Shown here: positions 24,601-36,359 of the stretch, one piece after another
Position numbering within the stretch: the stretch's first letter is position 1
How the letters are laid out: the number at the start of each line of letters is the position of its first letter
Origin: Phalacrocorax aristotelis
Lineage: Eukaryota > Chordata > Aves > Suliformes > Phalacrocoracidae
Length of the DNA: 64,000 nucleotides
Direction: 5' to 3'
Assembly: GCF_949628215.1 (NCBI RefSeq)
Contig: NC_134276.1
Location: forward strand, 102,985,799 to 103,049,798
Translations under genes and position numbers: made by a program
Notes under the pieces: generated by a model
Databases searched by the model: none
Told to the model about the DNA's origin: nothing
What the model saw: only the letters and a program-made list of their open reading frames with translations

Positions 24601-27600
24601 CTGAACTACTGAGCCTTTAAAAAAATTATGTCATGCAGGGGGATTTCACAACAGGCAATGGGAATAAAGATGTATCCATACAGCACTGTGTAAGTGTTTT
24701 AAACCAACCTACGCTTGCTAAGAACTCTTCTAGCCACGAACTAGCAAGCAACACCACCACAAAAATGCACCTGCAGTTCAACTGCAGTGCATGCAAGTAA
24801 TATACATGTGGGAAAAATATATGAGGAAACATTTTATGAGAAAAAACATGTGAGACTTGTAGCCTTCCCAGGCTTCCCCCAGATGGCTTCCTCATCAACT
24901 TGTGTCTCTGATTTCCCACAAGTTATCCAAGGGTGTAAGTTACTTGAAATACACATTATTCCTGTGAAAAAGACAGTATCTAGGACTCTATCCTTTCTTT
25001 TAACTAGCGACATAAAGTTCCCTGCTAAGACGACAGGGTCACACCGTGTGGTGGTTATTGCTGGACTCCACAGACTGCAGCTAAGGTGGCACGGCTGGAA
25101 AAGGAAAGTGCTTTGGTACTTAACTACTTTCAAAATGAAAAGGAAAGCATTGAGACAAAAGAATTGTTTATATAATTATTTATATTATTAATAACTGCTG
25201 TGTGTCAGAGAGAAAGCACATCATGGCCTAGTCTCATGGCAGACTGGCAACGTCGCCACAGATGAAGCAGACTGCACCACAGGGTCCAATTTCTTTCTCA
25301 GTTACAGATATACAGAACAAAGGCTTTCACAGGATAATGAATACAGCTAATGGTAAAAGAAATTCAGGCACACAGTATGATTAGTGAAGAGCCTATGCTC
25401 CATTTAACTCTGATTTTCAGGCCTCTTCAGCAAAGTAAAGCATCACGCCATTGGTGCTATATTGCTTATAGTTTTCACTTCGTTTCCAACTCCTCCGCTC
25501 CAAAGATGCACAGGCATTAACCAGCAAACAATACTAAAGTAACAAAGACATCCATTTTTGGAAGGTTTACACGTTACACCGATTTTCATTTTGAACGGCT
25601 TTGCACATTTCCTAGTTCCCTACAGCGCATGTCCCATTGTGATGCACCAGGTATTACCGTTGTGGGTTGTCTGCTCACAAAGCTCTCTGCTCAGTTCCCC
25701 TGTTTTGTTCCAGTCAGGGATAACTGCTTGCACTTGAATACAATATATTGTCCACGGCTCCAACTGAGATAGTATTTCAGAGTTATGTTTAGTATCTACA
25801 TGAGTTACCTAGTAACAAAGAAGAATACAAAAAATCTGAAGAGCACTGGTCCAGTGAATGGACTAGCTAAGTAATTAAAATCACATTTAGCAGGACAAAT
25901 CCAAGCAATTATAGCTGCCATATGAATAAGGCTTTTAAAGGTAGAATGAAGTGCCCTACCTGTGTCACGTAACTGATAACTTGACATTGATTTCACCTGT
26001 TGTTAAGAGTGTGAGACCACTCATACTGCTGACTTTCTGGCTACTTCTAGCAGCATTAATGAAGTTCTAGGCTGAAGAGACCTACGGACATATGATAAAC
26101 GAGATCTGCTTGCAGAAATAACTGCCTAACTAAATGAGATCAGCTAAGAGTGCTGTCATAGTAAAACATCATTTAATTTGAGATGGAGCAAGTAGGCTGG
26201 ATGATCTGGACATAAGAAAGCGAAAGACAGAGAAAGAAAAAGGCTTGTGGAAGCTATTACATGACTGACAGAAGATGCAACTTTCTGTTTAGAGGCATGG
26301 TTGGTTACGTCCCTGTAACCATACAGTCCCTGCAGAGTATAGGAATCCCTACAACATGCCCCATTACGTAGCAACAGATTCTTTCTCAAGGGTAAGAAGA
26401 CTCTATAGCTAGGTTTCAACATTTTACGCAAGGATCCACTTCAAAATACAGCCTATGAAGTTACATAGTCTATGCCTTTTGCTTCTTTGATCCCTATGGA
26501 AATTTATAGAATCCTAGAATCATTTAGGTTGGAAAAGACCCTTAAGATCATTGAGTCTAACTGTTAATCTAGCACTGCTGAGTCCACCACTAAACCATGT
26601 CCCCAAGCACCAATCTACACATCTTTTAAATACCTCCAGGGATGGTGACTCAACCACTTCCCTGGGCAGCCTGTTCCAATGTTTGACAACCCTTTTGATG
26701 AAGAATTTTTTCCTCATATCCAATCTAAACCTCCCCTGGCACAACTGGAGGCCATTTCCTTTCATCCTATCACTAGTGACTCGGGAGAAGAGACTGACAC
26801 CTGCCTCTCTACAACCTCCTTTCATGTAGTTGTAGAGAGTGATAAGGTCTCCCCTCAGCCTCCTCTTCTCCAGGCTAAACGACCCCAGTTCCCTCAGCTG
26901 CTCCTCGTAAGACCTGTGCTCCAGACCCTTCACCACCCTTCACCAGCTTTGTGGCCCTTCTTTGGACTCGCTCCAGCACCTCAATGTCCTTATAGTGAGG
27001 GGCCCAAAACTGAACAGTGTAGTCAAGGCATGGCCTCCCCAGTGCCGAGTACAGGGGCACAATCACTGCCCTACTGCTGGCCACACTATTTCTCATACAA
27101 ATACCTTCATTTCTTTTAGTTTGGGAATTGACAACCAATCTGTTTTTTGGGAACGATGACCCCTCATTTTCTGGAATTGAATGCCAAAGAATTTTGCAAG
27201 GTAACAAATACAAATCAGAATTATATATAGTGGAGTCCTATTATATGAAAATTGTACAGGTGTACACAGCACTAATTATACTGTGACTGATACCTTTCAG
27301 TAAAGGGCTTTCTTTTTTCCTGTAATAGATCTCATGAGCCTATGATTATTCTATTATTTATGATCTTTCTCCATGCATTTTGTATGGAGAAGTCTTTTGA
27401 GCTGAGTACCAGATCTGTCTGTGGAAGAGGCTGTCCAGGAGAGGAAGAAAGCAAATTACAGCTGACAGAAATTGAAGAGGTGAAGGTGACCACAGTTAAC
27501 ATAAGGCCCCAGCCATGGTGGTGTTCAACATCCAGAGTCCCATGAAGATGACAAATATTTGAATGACATGAGATTTGAATCTACATTAGCTTATTGCCAT

Positions 27601-30600
27601 GATCACAGATACTGCTGATGTTACAGCTTCTAAGTTTTGTATGTGTGAAATACAGAGATTTGATGGGGCAGACGGCATCACAAATAAATCAACTGAGGGA
27701 ATAAACTCTCATAACGTAGCAGTTACTTCTAATTACGGGAAGAGCAAATTATAGCCATTATATCCACGCTACTGTTTAATGACACAGCTATCTGCTATTT
27801 GCTCTGAATACCAGTTGTTGTGACTAGACTTTATTACGCTGTAAATAGTAGAGATACATTTTTACTTCAATACTGTTAGCTTTCAGAACTTCATCAGTAT
27901 GGCATTTTACCAAGAACAGCATCTATCAAAGTCATGGTGTCACAACATGCAGGAAGCAGACTTTACCTCTGTATCGCTGCCTTTTTTCCGGTACAGTATT
28001 CTGTAATTCCATGAGCCGTAATAGTGCTTTAGAGGCCACCTGTCATGTTCATGTTCAGCAAAAGGGCCTATGAAATCCACATGCAGGTACCCAGACTCAG
28101 ACTTCACTTTTACATCAGGTGGCCCAACAACTGCTATATATTAGCACAATGGAAGAGAAGAAAGAATGCGATTCAGTGTCACATTGTTTTCAATTTGACA
28201 TTTTTATGCAACCTATCACAATTCATGCTTCAAATAATTTTATCCATTAAAAGAAAGTAATTTCCTTTCATGGGTCAGGCATAAATAAATCCTTTCCTTA
28301 TAGAACTGGTCTCGAAAGGGATTTATTTTTGCAGTCAAATAACGGATATTTTTGCAGACTACATTTCTCATACATTAAATTCTCATACTCAGTTCTCTTT
28401 TGCCACCTGTGGTGACTCCTGGGAGAGGAAGGACTATTTCTACAGGTTACTACTCACTTCTCCTTCTGGGCCAAGATGTTGCAACATCTGCCTGTTCTGA
28501 GGAGACCCTCTAGCAAAGTATTTTAATGTTTCTTTCACTGTGATCACTTTGAAAAACTGAAACATTTGAATTATTTCTGCACATCTTAAAGATTGAGCTC
28601 CTTTGACTATTTTGTTCTTGTATTTTGAAAATGGCTTGTCCGTATGTTTCTATGTCACTACCTAGATTAACTCTTGAGTAGCTTAGTTATCAACTACATT
28701 ATGTCTGCAATGAGCTCTTCATTAAAGTCTCCTGTAATTCCAACAAACAGCTCTGCCTTGGCTGCCCCTACTACAATTCTGCCTGGCTACAGCCACACTA
28801 TAAAGTGTGTAAGAAAGGAAGAGCTTGGTATACAGATAATTTTGCATTCTTCTAGAAATACGTGTTTCTTTAATTAAAACTAAAATGACCATGCATTCAT
28901 GTAATGCTCGTTAATATGTTGTTGAACTTGCAAGAAAAAAAAAAGTGAGGAGGGTCTTGGTCACTCTGGTTTACTTAGGGTACTCCAACAATGCAGTGTG
29001 GAATTTCTTAACAAAAGCACTAGCAGAAATAAGAACACAGAAAGGAATACCAGATATTTTTACCATGATGCCCTGCTCATATCAGCTATGACAACATTAA
29101 AAATCCTCATGTCCTCCTCAGCGATTTGGCCAGTTGGCCAGTACTCCCATGTCTTTCTTTCCAGGTAGTTTTATATCCATATTTTCCCCGTTCAGGAATA
29201 AGCTCCTTTCCCAAAGCCAAGCCTGCTCTGAAGGCCATACACTCTTTCAAATATATGTCAAACTACAATTCTGTTAATGATTTACACGCTTGCTCTCTGC
29301 TCTGAGAGTCCACCCATACTTTTTATATTACACTTTTTTTTGGTTGTAATTTATAACTGCAATGTTGTAACTTTTTTCTATGGTATGTTTCAGTGCTTCT
29401 ATTCTAGGCAGATTAAATTATATCAAGACTATGCTTTTGTCGAGACATCATCAATAAAAGCATTCTGAAAGACAAGGCTGTAAACTGTAAAATTACACGC
29501 TGAAATCCAAGGAACAGAATGATGAAATTCAAGCAAATGAAGGCAGAACAAGAAAGAAAATGATTTTTAAAAGTCTTTGCTCAAAGATGAGGTGTAACAG
29601 AAGCTTCCTGCAGGTTTTGTGTTAACAGCTGTGAGGAGAAAAAAAGCCTCGGGTAACATTGACTACATAATTTAAAATAATTTCATTTTTGCTTACGAGT
29701 GGTGTAAAAACGTACAAAATAAAGGACACTCATTGGTAAAAAACACTCCCTCATTCCTAAGCTCAGGTCACAGCAACATGATTAACACCTCTGCTGTGCA
29801 CTCTAATGCAAGGCAATGTCTAACCATCTCTCACAGAGAACTGAAAAGCGCTACTAAGAGAATGACAATGTTGTGTGATGAAGACTTCTTGACTAAAAAT
29901 TAATCTTTCACTGTGAATCTTTTAAATTAAAAAAAAAAAGAAAGCTTTTTGCCTGACATAGCAATGAAGAAAGGAGTTGAACTTATTTACATATAAGGAA
30001 GTCTGAATTCCTGAAGAAAAGCTCTCCCTGGCTGAAAAAAAATAAGCAAAGCCTTATTCTATGCGTGGGCGAGGGAGTTTTTTTTTAAAAACCTCCTCAA
30101 AAGATGTTTCAACTACCAATACTAACATCTACTATAACAGTGAACCTACCATGCTTTCTGACAGCAACTTCTGCCTTCAAATAATTAAAGTGTTGCAACT
30201 AAAATTTTATAGTTCAATATAATTAAATTTAAAAATGATCTGCATGCTATCGCTTTTCTTATAGAGACAAGTTGTAAAGGTGCATTAATAGCAGACAATA
30301 TTTTTTGTGGAAGATTAGGAAAAGGCTTACTGTCGTCCATAGGCTTAAATCTGATGGTTGCCCAGTCTGAATGGTTATTTTCTGACTCCGCTCTGACCTG
30401 TAAAATATAGTCTCCATACGCAGACAGAAAAGAGACATCACATTCTGTGAGTCTCAGGTTTGTGATCTCTTTTTCATATGTGCCTCCATGGAAAACGTTG
30501 CTGTATGGAAGAGAAACAAAATGCATATGATGTGTAAATTATAACTGACTAAACGTCTTTCCTCTTAGTTAACTGGAAAAGTAGCACATCTCTTCTTTAA

Positions 30601-33600
30601 TACAACCAATTATGACTCGTGAACAAGAAAAAAATAAATCCAATGTATAAGAAACTTCATTACTAGTGTGTGCACACACACTAAGCGTTTCATATGCATC
30701 TATAAATCCATGACAAAGTTAGAGATTAAAATTATGATTCAGTAAATGGATGCCCCTTTCTTAACAGTGGTTACAGAACTTGATTCAACAGACAGTAGTT
30801 ATCAGGCAAGTCTGCAAATATTAAGACAATATCACTATGCATGGCTTTGCCGTCTAACTCGGACTTTGTGCAGAACCGTCTTTAAGATATGCATATAAGG
30901 AAAAGCCAGAGAAAACAGCCTGACAACTGACTGGGAACCATATAATAAATTATATTCTTTCTGTTTTGCATCAAAGACCCACCTAGGAATGTAGTGATCA
31001 ACAGGTAATTGCTACCAGAACCCTGAAAAGCCACCTTCTGACTAAGGTGGCCCATACCCTCAGTTTGGAGATTTCTCCCCAGCAGGCAGCTGCCTGTGGG
31101 TGCCATTATCTCCGCTTAACATCCTACCCTATCTTGGCCAAAGAATTCAACCTTCAGCAGGAACGCGAGACCTCTGGCCCATGACGTGGTTCCTTGTCAA
31201 GCATGGAGGCAGGCAGGGAGCCCACCGCTGGGCTGGGGAAGCGGCCATCTTCCTCGGTACAACCGCAGAGACCAGTTTCCCAACAGGAAAGACCAACTCG
31301 GAAGGACAGAGTGGCAAAACCAAATCAAAGCTAAATCAACCCACCAAAACTGACAAAAGGAGACCTCAGAAAATGTGTCCTCAGTTTAAGGCACTGAACG
31401 GGTGAGACACCAGCCTGCAGTTCATTGGGCATTTCCACTAAGGGCGCAGGCAAGCTGGCTGCATTGGTGGCAGAGCACAAAACGCTGCTGAGTGAAAGAT
31501 CAGATAAGGTCCTAACACTCATCAGGACTAGTCTCTTGAATCACAGGTAACAGCTACATGACAGAGGGAAAAACGCACACCCCACTAATAACAGCCAATG
31601 TTAAAATATGTTTCTGGTTCCAAAAGAAGTATGTACAAAGCTGCCTTGGGTGTGAATAGACAGTGCCTTTGCCCTGTTATTTAGCTCAGAAGATAAGCCT
31701 CTCACAGGCTAAAAAAAAGGGACAGCTACTGATCTTCCTGTAAAAAAAGGAAACAAATCACAAACACATGCAGCTGTAAAATGTGAATGAATTAAAGAAA
31801 GAACAACTCCCGCAGACTTACCTCTTAGATTGGACAGTGTAACTTATATTCCCTTTGTAAAACTTAGGTGCATCCCACTGAAAAATGCTACGAAAATTAA
31901 CTGACATAACTCTTGCGTTTTGGGGTTTTGGCACTATTCCAGATACTGCGGGAGCAATCAAAAACAAACAAACAAACATTTTAGTATGTGTTCACAGAAT
32001 CCCAGGTCGGAAGGGACCTCAGGGATCATCTAGTCCAACCTTCCTAGGAAGAGCACAGTCTAGACAAGATGGCCCAGCACCCTGTCCAGCTGAATCTTGA
32101 AAGTGTCCAACGTGGCTGAGTCACCCACTTCCCTGGGGAGATTATTCCAATGGGTGACTGTCCTCACTGTGAAAAATTTCCCTCTCGTGTCCAGTTGGAA
32201 TCTCCCCAAGAGCAACTTGTGTCCATTCCCCCTTGTCCTCTCCACGTGACTCCTTGTAAAAAGGGAGTCTCCGTCTTCTTTGTAGCTACCCCTTAAGTAC
32301 TGGTACATGGTGATGAGATCCCATGTGTTCCTCCAGCGACTTCTCAGTCATCCAAAACTTAAATACAGCCTTCTCTTTCTTCCTTGCCTCAGAGACTTCT
32401 TTTAAAGCAGACTTTAATATAATTAACACCTGAGCTTACACAAGAAAAACAAATTACCCATCATCAATGATTTCCAGTAAGTACAGTCTTTATGATATCA
32501 TCATTTGTTATGCATGACTGACTTGTTATTGCCTAAGTCTTGGGGCCCATTAGGCTACATGCATGAACTCTCACTGAGATTGTCATATAAAATTTTTTAA
32601 TAGTGGTCTAGTGGCACTATGGAAATAATATGGCTGTGTGGATTGTTGGGTTGTTGTTTTCTTTTTTCCTGAAGAGAAGCAAAACCAGTCTTTCTACGTA
32701 GACCTGGGTATAATACTGAAGTAATTAAAAAACCCACCATAGGCACGCTTATATCATCACTGCATGGATTAACATTGCCATTTAAAATGTTTTACTCATT
32801 CTGTTATTAAGCCACCATTTTGAAAGGCAGAGATAAACAAGAAGTACCTTCAAAGGCAAGAGAGTTATTAAATATACCATGCAGATAAATGTATCATTAA
32901 TTGGCACTCTTCACCAGTGATGAAAACACAATTATTTTGCTTTATTGAAACTGAAAAAGGGAAACCCTAAAGTAGTATCGATTAACAGTCCATTACTAAT
33001 ACGATTTAATTATTTTAAAATAACCATTGTTATTGAAGCTAAAATAGAAAAGATTTTGGCCCGTTACTGCAAACAAACCCTGCCAGATCAGATTGGTGCT
33101 TAAATGTCACAGGAGTAAAACCTAATGACATATGTTCTAAGATAAATAACCTAGTTTATATGTCTATAGTTGATGAGTTGATGCATAAACACATGAAATG
33201 AACGTGCTGGTTACCCACCTTTAGCAGACAGGAGTTGTAAGTCTAAACCCTGCCGGCATAAACACTATTTCACAGCTCAGTTGCTACAATGTTACCCTCA
33301 CACCCAGCAAATCAACTCAAGCACACTTTGCACCACAAAAGCAGAAGCTGCTTGCTCCCCTGCACCCGGACCTCCTTGAGAGATGGCGTCCCTGTGTGTA
33401 CGTGCCTTCACTGGTACCCGCCTTGGGCACTGGCCTCCAGGGATGTGTGCCTGTGCACAGGCTGTAGAATCACAGAATCATAGAATGATTAAGGTTGGAA
33501 AAGACCTCTAAGATCGTCAAGTCCAACTGCCAACCCAACACCCCCATGGCTCCTAAACCACGCCCTGAAGTGCCGCATCTACACGTGTTTTGAACATCTC

Positions 33601-34634
33601 CAGGGATGGTGACTCCACCACCTCCCTGGGCAGCCTGTGCCAATGCCTGACCGTTCTTTCAGTGAAGACATTTTTCCTAATATCCGATCTAAACCTCCCC
33701 TGACACAGCTTGAGGCCATTTCCTCTTGTCCCGTGTCCCTTTGCAGACACCTCTGGCCTCCTGCTCCCGCACCTTCTCCTACCTGCCAAATCCCAGGTAT
33801 GCAGAACACTAAGGAGATGGGTGCAGGTAACAGACTGCAAAGACTCAGCGTGAACAACATGGCTGAAAAAAAAAAATCTGGCTAGTACGAGGCATCTGAT
33901 TTCTCCTCTCCCGCCCGCGCTTTGAGGAAGCTCCCTCCAAAGGTCTGAGGTAGGTTTGTAAATTCCCAGTAGAAAGCACGATGCCTTTGAAGGCTCGCTT
34001 CCCTGACAGCATTTCCTACTCGAAAAGCCTCCAGGTAAAGTATTTTACTCAGCACTGTGGACCCAAAGAGATGCGAAAATATTCCTGTGGTTTTGCACGT
34101 TGTAAATGAAAGGTTTGCACGCAGCTCGCATCACGGTCTTAAGATACGGCCTCTTCTGGGCAACGAATAGCCCGGGCCAGTTTAAGCGGCCGCCCTCCGG
34201 GCGCCGTCGCCGGGGCCGCAGCAGTAGAAGCCCGGCCGGCACAGCCGCGCCCACGCCCCCACGGCTCGGGGTCACCGCGCCGGCAGGTGCCCGGGCGCCC
34301 AAAACAGAAAAGGAGTGTTCCAGTCCCTCAGCGCGGATACGGCCTTGGGCGGGAGAGCTGTGCCCCCGCCAGCGGGGCGCCCCGCCGGGCCCCGGCACCC
34401 CCCCGCTCCGGGCCCCCCGCCAGGCTGTCGGTGTCGCTCGGCCCGTCCCGGCGCGGAGCAGCCATCTTACTGCGCCCCCCGGCCCCGGCTTCGCGGGCAG
34501 CGCTGCCCCGGAGAAGGAGGAGGAGGAGGAGAAGAAGGCAAGCCGGCCGCCTCTAGTGGCCCCGGGCCCCCCCCGCCGGACTCACCGCAGAGGAGGAGGC
34601 AGCCGCAGAGGGCGCAGCGGAGGGCGGCGGCCAT
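21483..34634 (-). CDS. IL10RB: Interleukin-10 receptor subunit beta, complete (7 coding exons, 342 aa)
   Basis: This is the shared accessory chain of IL-10, IL-22, IL-26 and IFN-lambda receptors; it binds TYK2 (family knowledge). Exons 34586-34634, 31822-31945, 30331-30500, 27967-28130, 25658-25808, 23955-24112 and 21483-21695 join in one frame (phases 1, 2, 1, 0, 1, 0), all GT-AG. Residues 1-17 are the signal peptide. D1 (about 19-114) contains [12 protein letters not shown] and [16 protein letters not shown]2 (115-219) starts IVGPPDVKV and holds [13 protein letters not shown] and LCEQTTHN. The membrane segment is at about 225-250 and is followed by LPQHLRE. The tail ends with [11 protein letters not shown], the counterpart of human VFDKLSVIAE. 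The human protein has 325 residues. D1 has only one cysteine, unlike its relatives. The start has a full Kozak context (GCCGCCATGG). Confidence 0.97.
23955..24112 (-). CDS. IL10RB: IL10RB coding exon 6 (transmembrane segment)
   Basis: 158 nt, phase 1 in and 0 out, acceptor CTTGCAG and donor AGAGAG|GTTTGT. The hydrophobic run [18 protein letters not shown] is followed by basic LTKR and then LFPQHLRE, the membrane-proximal motif also seen in human IL10RB (LPQHLKE). Confidence 0.96.
25658..25808 (-). CDS. IL10RB: IL10RB coding exon 5 (D2, second half)
   Basis: 151 nt, phase 0 in and 1 out, acceptor TTACTAG and donor CAACG|GTAATA. It encodes [16 protein letters not shown] and LCEQTTHN, carrying the Cys pair of D2 and the human-like CEQTTH end. 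Confidence 0.96.
26505..27095 (-). mobile_element. CR1 LINE fragment, 3' end (young)
   Basis: Read on the minus strand this is a 5'-truncated CR1: it ends in TCTAGGATTCTATAA-like tail sequence and keeps a 138-codon frame (26520-26936) with typical CR1 words ([40 protein letters not shown]). Upstream [19 protein letters not shown] lies in another frame. It sits in IL10RB intron 4, in the same orientation as the gene. Confidence 0.93.
27967..28130 (-). CDS. IL10RB: IL10RB coding exon 4 (D2, first half)
   Basis: 164 nt, phase 1 in and 0 out, acceptor TAGCAG and donor CAGAG|GTAAAG. It encodes [19 protein letters not shown] and [18 protein letters not shown], matching human IIGPP... and the NSWTYNVQYWKNGTD strand. 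Confidence 0.96.
30331..30500 (-). CDS. IL10RB: IL10RB coding exon 3 (D1, second half)
   Basis: 170 nt, phase 2 in and 1 out, acceptor CATACAG and donor CGACA|GTAAGC. It encodes [32 protein letters not shown] and FKPMDD, as in human. The residue run before LTEC has no cysteine where human has DKCMNT. Confidence 0.95.
31822..31945 (-). CDS. IL10RB: IL10RB coding exon 2 (D1, first half)
   Basis: 124 nt, phase 1 in and 2 out, acceptor CCCGCAG and donor AAGAG|GTAAGT. It encodes [24 protein letters not shown] and [10 protein letters not shown], aligning with the human MVPPPENVRM... SVNF segment. A CR1 fragment starts about 45 bases upstream of the acceptor. Confidence 0.96.
31992..32320 (-). mobile_element. 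CR1 LINE fragment, 3' end
   Basis: The plus strand begins TCACAGAATCCCAGGTCGG and continues AGGGACCTCAGGGATC, the reverse complement of a CR1 3' end. The minus frame has [20 protein letters not shown]. Located in IL10RB intron 1, about 45 bases from exon 2, gene-sense orientation. Confidence 0.9.
32947..32956 (+). promoter_or_regulatory. ISRE-like element in IL10RB intron 1
   Basis: GAAACTGAAA followed by AAGGGAAACC, three GAAA cores in 20 bases, fits the IRF/ISGF3 pattern GAAANNGAAA. A single motif match; functional use is inference. Confidence 0.3.
33465..33745 (-). mobile_element. CR1 LINE fragment, 3' end
   Basis: The plus strand begins TAGAATCACAGAATCATAGA then GGTTGGAAAAGACCTC; the minus frame has [20 protein letters not shown]. 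5'-truncated; in IL10RB intron 1, gene-sense orientation. Confidence 0.92.
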
Positions 34635-34960
34635 GGCGGCTCCCGGTGCGGGCCTCCCTCAGAAGCGGAGGTGCCGGCGGCACCACGCCATGACCCCGGA
34701 CCCTGCCCTCGCAGGCGGAGGAGCGGGGCCGCCCCGAAACCCTTCCGCCTTCCCGCGGCGCGGCGCGGCGCGGCGGGGCGGAGCGGGGCGGGGGCACGGC
34801 GGCCGCCCTGGGCTTTCGCGGAGCCCTGCCGCCCGCCCCCAGCTCGCCGGGGCCGCGTTCCCCTTTCCCGTAAAGAGGGCGCCCAGCACCGCAACCTTGC
34901 CCGCGGGCTGGGAAAGCTGCTCCGCGGCGCGGAGGTTTACCGTGCCTTGGAGACGCCTGG
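34150..34960 (-). promoter_or_regulatory. IL10RB: CpG-island promoter of IL10RB
   Basis: Very dense CpG and G+C around exon 1. GC boxes (GGGGCGG and GGGGCGGGG) cluster at 34773-34793, upstream of the start codon, and no TATA box is seen. Several long frames on both strands across this block are GC-rich shadows, not genes. A short GAG-triplet run lies at 34513-34537 at the beginning of intron 1. Confidence 0.8.
34586..34634 (-). CDS. IL10RB: IL10RB coding exon 1 (signal peptide)
   Basis: 49 nt encoding [16 protein letters not shown] plus one base (phase 1); donor CTGCG|GTGAGT. The length matches the short signal exon of human IL10RB, including the shared GCLL core. Confidence 0.93.
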
Positions 34961-35719
34961 CACACAGCCTGGCAGGAGATGGGAGGTCAGCAGAAAGTGG
35001 ATCGATAAACAAATAATGTATAACACGCTCTTTCTCAAGCTATTCCTGCTGCCAGCCGAAAACACCAGTTTCTTTGTGGGGGTTTAATACATTTGTTTCT
35101 GGCCCATTTATCACCTCCTGTTATTAAAGGAGGCCACGAGGCAGGTCTGGGCTTCCCTGGGCTGGGCGCAGCCCCACAGCCGTCGGTTATGCACGCGCGG
35201 CTCCCCTGGCCCCTACCGCCCCAGCTGCACCCCACAAACAGCCGAGCATTACAGGGGCACCGCGGGGGGAAGCTTCAGCCACTAATTCTAGGGCTGCGTA
35301 ACTCTGCAAATAGTTAACCTGTCAAGGTCCAAGCTGTCAGGTACGTACGTACACCTACTTCCTTCGTAACAGCGGCGCAGCAGCGGAATATATTCCGGCG
35401 CCTTAGAAATTACTCTGCTATCCTGACCAAAAGAATGACTGCCAGGCGTGGGGGCCAGAAACTGCTCGTGGGCAGAAAAGTAGTACCTAAGCAGATCAAG
35501 ACAAGGTGAAAAAAAGCTGTTGTTTTCAGCTATGTGACACCTAAAAGCCACCCCATAAGGAATAAATTCAGAGCAGGCTAACTCATGTAGCTTTTCAAAG
35601 GCACATAGGAGCCGCAGTAAAAATTCAGACAGTCGTATGAAAAATTTTCCTTTTTATGAAGAACGTTAAATTGTACACTGCAGTAACTTTTAGATGTCAT
35701 AAAAAGACTTTTTAAAAAG
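34960..35719. other. Gap between IL10RB promoter and IFNAR2 3' UTR
   Basis: About 0.75 kb of mixed composition with no gene, repeat or clear motif. A tandem GTAC run (TACGTACGTACAC) lies at 35342-35354. Confidence 0.6.
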
Positions 35720-36359
35720 CGTAGTATTCAATAATTGCACAAAATTATATTAAAAATACAAAAAGGTGCATTTAATGACTTGATTGGCTGTAAAGAGAAC
35801 TCTTTTGCAAGCAGAGCATTCTTTATCTCTGCCCCTTTACTTGAACAGCTTTCTCTGCAGAAACGTAGAAGTTAGTTCACTGACTTGAATACAGCAATCC
35901 AACCAGCAAAACGGGTTCCAGAGTAATCCATCAGCAGAGCTAAAGAATAATAGCAGAGTCCTTTTAAATTCAAAAAGTCGTCTGGTTGAGAGACTAGCCA
36001 CTCACAGCTCACAGTACTACAAACTAACTTCTCACTTGAGTTATAGAAAAGATTTACTCTGAAACAGCTAAAAGGTGTAGTTCACTGTCAAACTGCAAAA
36101 TGAAATAACTACTCTTTCTGCTGCATCTGAACAGTCATTTTTGTTTCTCTGTGGATAACCCAACCTGAACAACCTGGAGCAACCTGGAGAGATGACAGAA
36201 ATATTTGTAAAAATGAGAGTTGCATGTTTTCAGTGTTCCAAGGCATATACTCACAGAATGCTAAAAAAATAAAAAGACAAGATCTGTAATGCTGAGTCCA
36301 GAAATAAAGTTGGCCAATATAAATTCCTATGTTACAAAATAATAGTGGTTCTCATTTAT
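35720..36359 (-). other. IFNAR2: IFNAR2 3' UTR (inferred)
   Basis: AT-rich sequence with no frame on the gene strand. No AATAAA on the minus strand was found here apart from one overlapping the stop codon (36355-36360); the variant ATTAAA at 35771-35776 (minus) is the best signal seen. The end is therefore uncertain. Confidence 0.35.
35771..35776 (-). terminator. IFNAR2: Candidate IFNAR2 polyadenylation signal ATTAAA
   Basis: Second most common polyadenylation hexamer, on the gene strand about 0.6 kb below the stop and 1.1 kb above the IL10RB start codon. Weak evidence on its own. Confidence 0.3.

Noticed and set aside
26520-26936. 138-codon minus-strand frame as a host gene
   Set aside because: It is the terminal coding part of a 5'-truncated CR1 LINE, not a host gene.
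34106-35087. Several long plus- and minus-strand open frames (up to 233 codons) around IL10RB exon 1
   Set aside because: They are Pro/Arg/Ala/Gly-rich frames through a CpG island on both strands with no family resemblance; GC-rich DNA has few stop codons.
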